This document shows positions 63,214-64,000 of a stretch of 64,000 nucleotides of DNA, piece after piece. The notes under the pieces were generated by a model. It did no database searches and was not told where the DNA came from. It was given only the letters and a program-made list of their open reading frames with translations. Both the position numbers and the translations under genes were made by a program. This DNA is from Akebia trifoliata (Eukaryota > Streptophyta > Magnoliopsida > Ranunculales > Lardizabalaceae): positions 12,507,658 to 12,571,657 of the forward strand of contig CM030704.1 in assembly GCA_017979445.1 (NCBI GenBank), read 5' to 3'. Position 1 is the stretch's first letter. The number at the start of each line of letters is the position of its first letter.

Positions 63214-64000
63214 CTAAACATCTTTCTCAGTCATAAAATCAGACATCTCGTCCTCCAGCCACCCAAGACGAACCTCTGCTGATCGTAACGGACAAAATAT
63301 TTCTCTGAATTGTTTGTTCTTACTAAACATCTTCAACGCAAAACGATAAAGATCACTCTTGGGGGTTAAATCTGGTAGTTCATCTGAGAGAGACACCAAC
63401 TCTTGAATACTACATTTCTTAATATTAATGGGATTGGTAGCAGCATATGTTTGAACATGAACTGCATCTGCGAGCTTCTCCAATGACTGGCTAATTTGCA
63501 CTGTAGTAGTCATCTTCTGCCTACGACCATGAGGTGGTAGATGATCACCACTTCTATGTCGAAAAGGGTATGTGGGTAGGGGTACAGTATGGTTAGCATC
63601 ATCTTCAAACTCATTATCAGCATCAGGAGTAAAGTCTAAAGGTGTATCAGACTCTGGAGGTTGGGTCGCCATAACATCATCTAGCTCATCCGCATCAAGA
63701 TTCTCATTCGGAGGTGTTGATGCAGATGGCATTGTACCAGATGCAGGCGACCACATGCGGCTACCAATGGCATATGTGCCTCCAAAAATGAAATCTAATT
63801 GTTGTGCAAACTTCAGAGGTTCCTTTCGAAATATTGCATCTTTTGGATGATGCTATAAAAAATATAAACCCTAAGTTACATAAAGAAACAAAAATTTTAA
63901 AATAAATAAAATGTCAAATTAACAAAAAAATGTACCTCCAACCACCCATCCCACCACTCATCACTTGCATCTAATATGTCAGTCTCAATATCATAAGAGA
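63214..64000 (-). CDS. Myb/SANT-like protein of the Harbinger element (C-terminal part)
   Basis: Two exons are visible: the 3' end of one (64000-63936) reading ETDILDASDEWWDGWLE and the last exon (63852-63214) continuing HHPKDAIFRKEPLKFAQQLD, then MWSPASGTMPSAS, an acidic linker, a basic stretch HRSGDHLPPHGRRQK, and a C-terminal helical domain ending MTEKDV. This fits the Myb_DNA-bind_3 partner protein that PIF/Harbinger transposases need for DNA binding and nuclear import. The N-terminal Myb domain is outside the window. No damage is seen. Confidence 0.78.

Larger units (their letters stand above)
60450..64000 (-). mobile_element. PIF/Harbinger transposon, left part
   Basis: A transposase and a Myb/SANT-like protein sit next to each other on the minus strand, the two-gene arrangement typical of plant PIF/Harbinger elements. 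The left end probably starts at GGAGCTGATTGATTCAGCTG (60450), directly after TTA, the 3-bp target sequence these elements use. Subterminal direct repeats of TTGTCAGAATCTG follow at 60478-60545 and again near 60590. The right end lies outside the window. Confidence 0.75.

Overview
This is a nuclear genomic window from a flowering plant, probably a woody eudicot or a magnoliid; I cannot name the species. The evidence is AT-rich DNA, GT-AG introns, plant-type Ty1/copia and Ty3/gypsy retrotransposons primed by initiator Met-tRNA, LINE and SINE fragments, MITEs and a PIF/Harbinger transposon.

The window holds one host gene. It is split into 16 exons spread over about 54.6 kb on the + strand (4550-59125) and encodes the large auxiliary subunit of the NatC N-terminal acetyltransferase (NAA35, also called MAK10). 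The exons sum to 2,168 nt. With one apparently missing T in exon 8 restored the total would be 723 codons including the stop, close to the usual length of this family. Every intron joins in phase. As given, the sequence carries a one-base deletion in exon 8 that stops the frame after residue 357.

Layout: 1-3196 is AT-rich upstream DNA with microsatellites and a tandem duplication. 3197-4257 is a TIR-bounded repeat element just upstream of the gene, holding three tandem copies of a block rich in TGGGCC/GGCCCA motifs and an snRNA-type promoter signature. Intron 1 holds a GC-rich foldback repeat and a LINE fragment. Intron 2 holds a reversed LINE 5' fragment and an internally deleted copia element (copia A) that is itself split by a TIR element. 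Intron 4 holds a 2.9-kb solo LTR with a perfect target-site duplication. Intron 5 holds a LINE split by a chromodomain gypsy (gypsy A). Introns 7 and 8 hold two related SINEs in opposite orientation. Intron 8 also holds a foldback MITE and a three-level nest: copia D inside the 3' LTR of gypsy B inside the RNase H region of copia C. Intron 12 holds a TIR MITE of the same family as the upstream element. Intron 13 holds gypsy E. After the gene, 60450-64000 is the left part of a PIF/Harbinger element with a transposase and an adjacent Myb/SANT-like protein, both on the minus strand.

Together the window shows a single-copy-type housekeeping gene whose introns have been enlarged by repeated insertions while its exons stayed readable. 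I found no convincing novel multi-gene system. The best leads are the exon 8 lesion, the TE-derived upstream region, the nested insertions, and the 31-bp repeat array in the leader of copia D.
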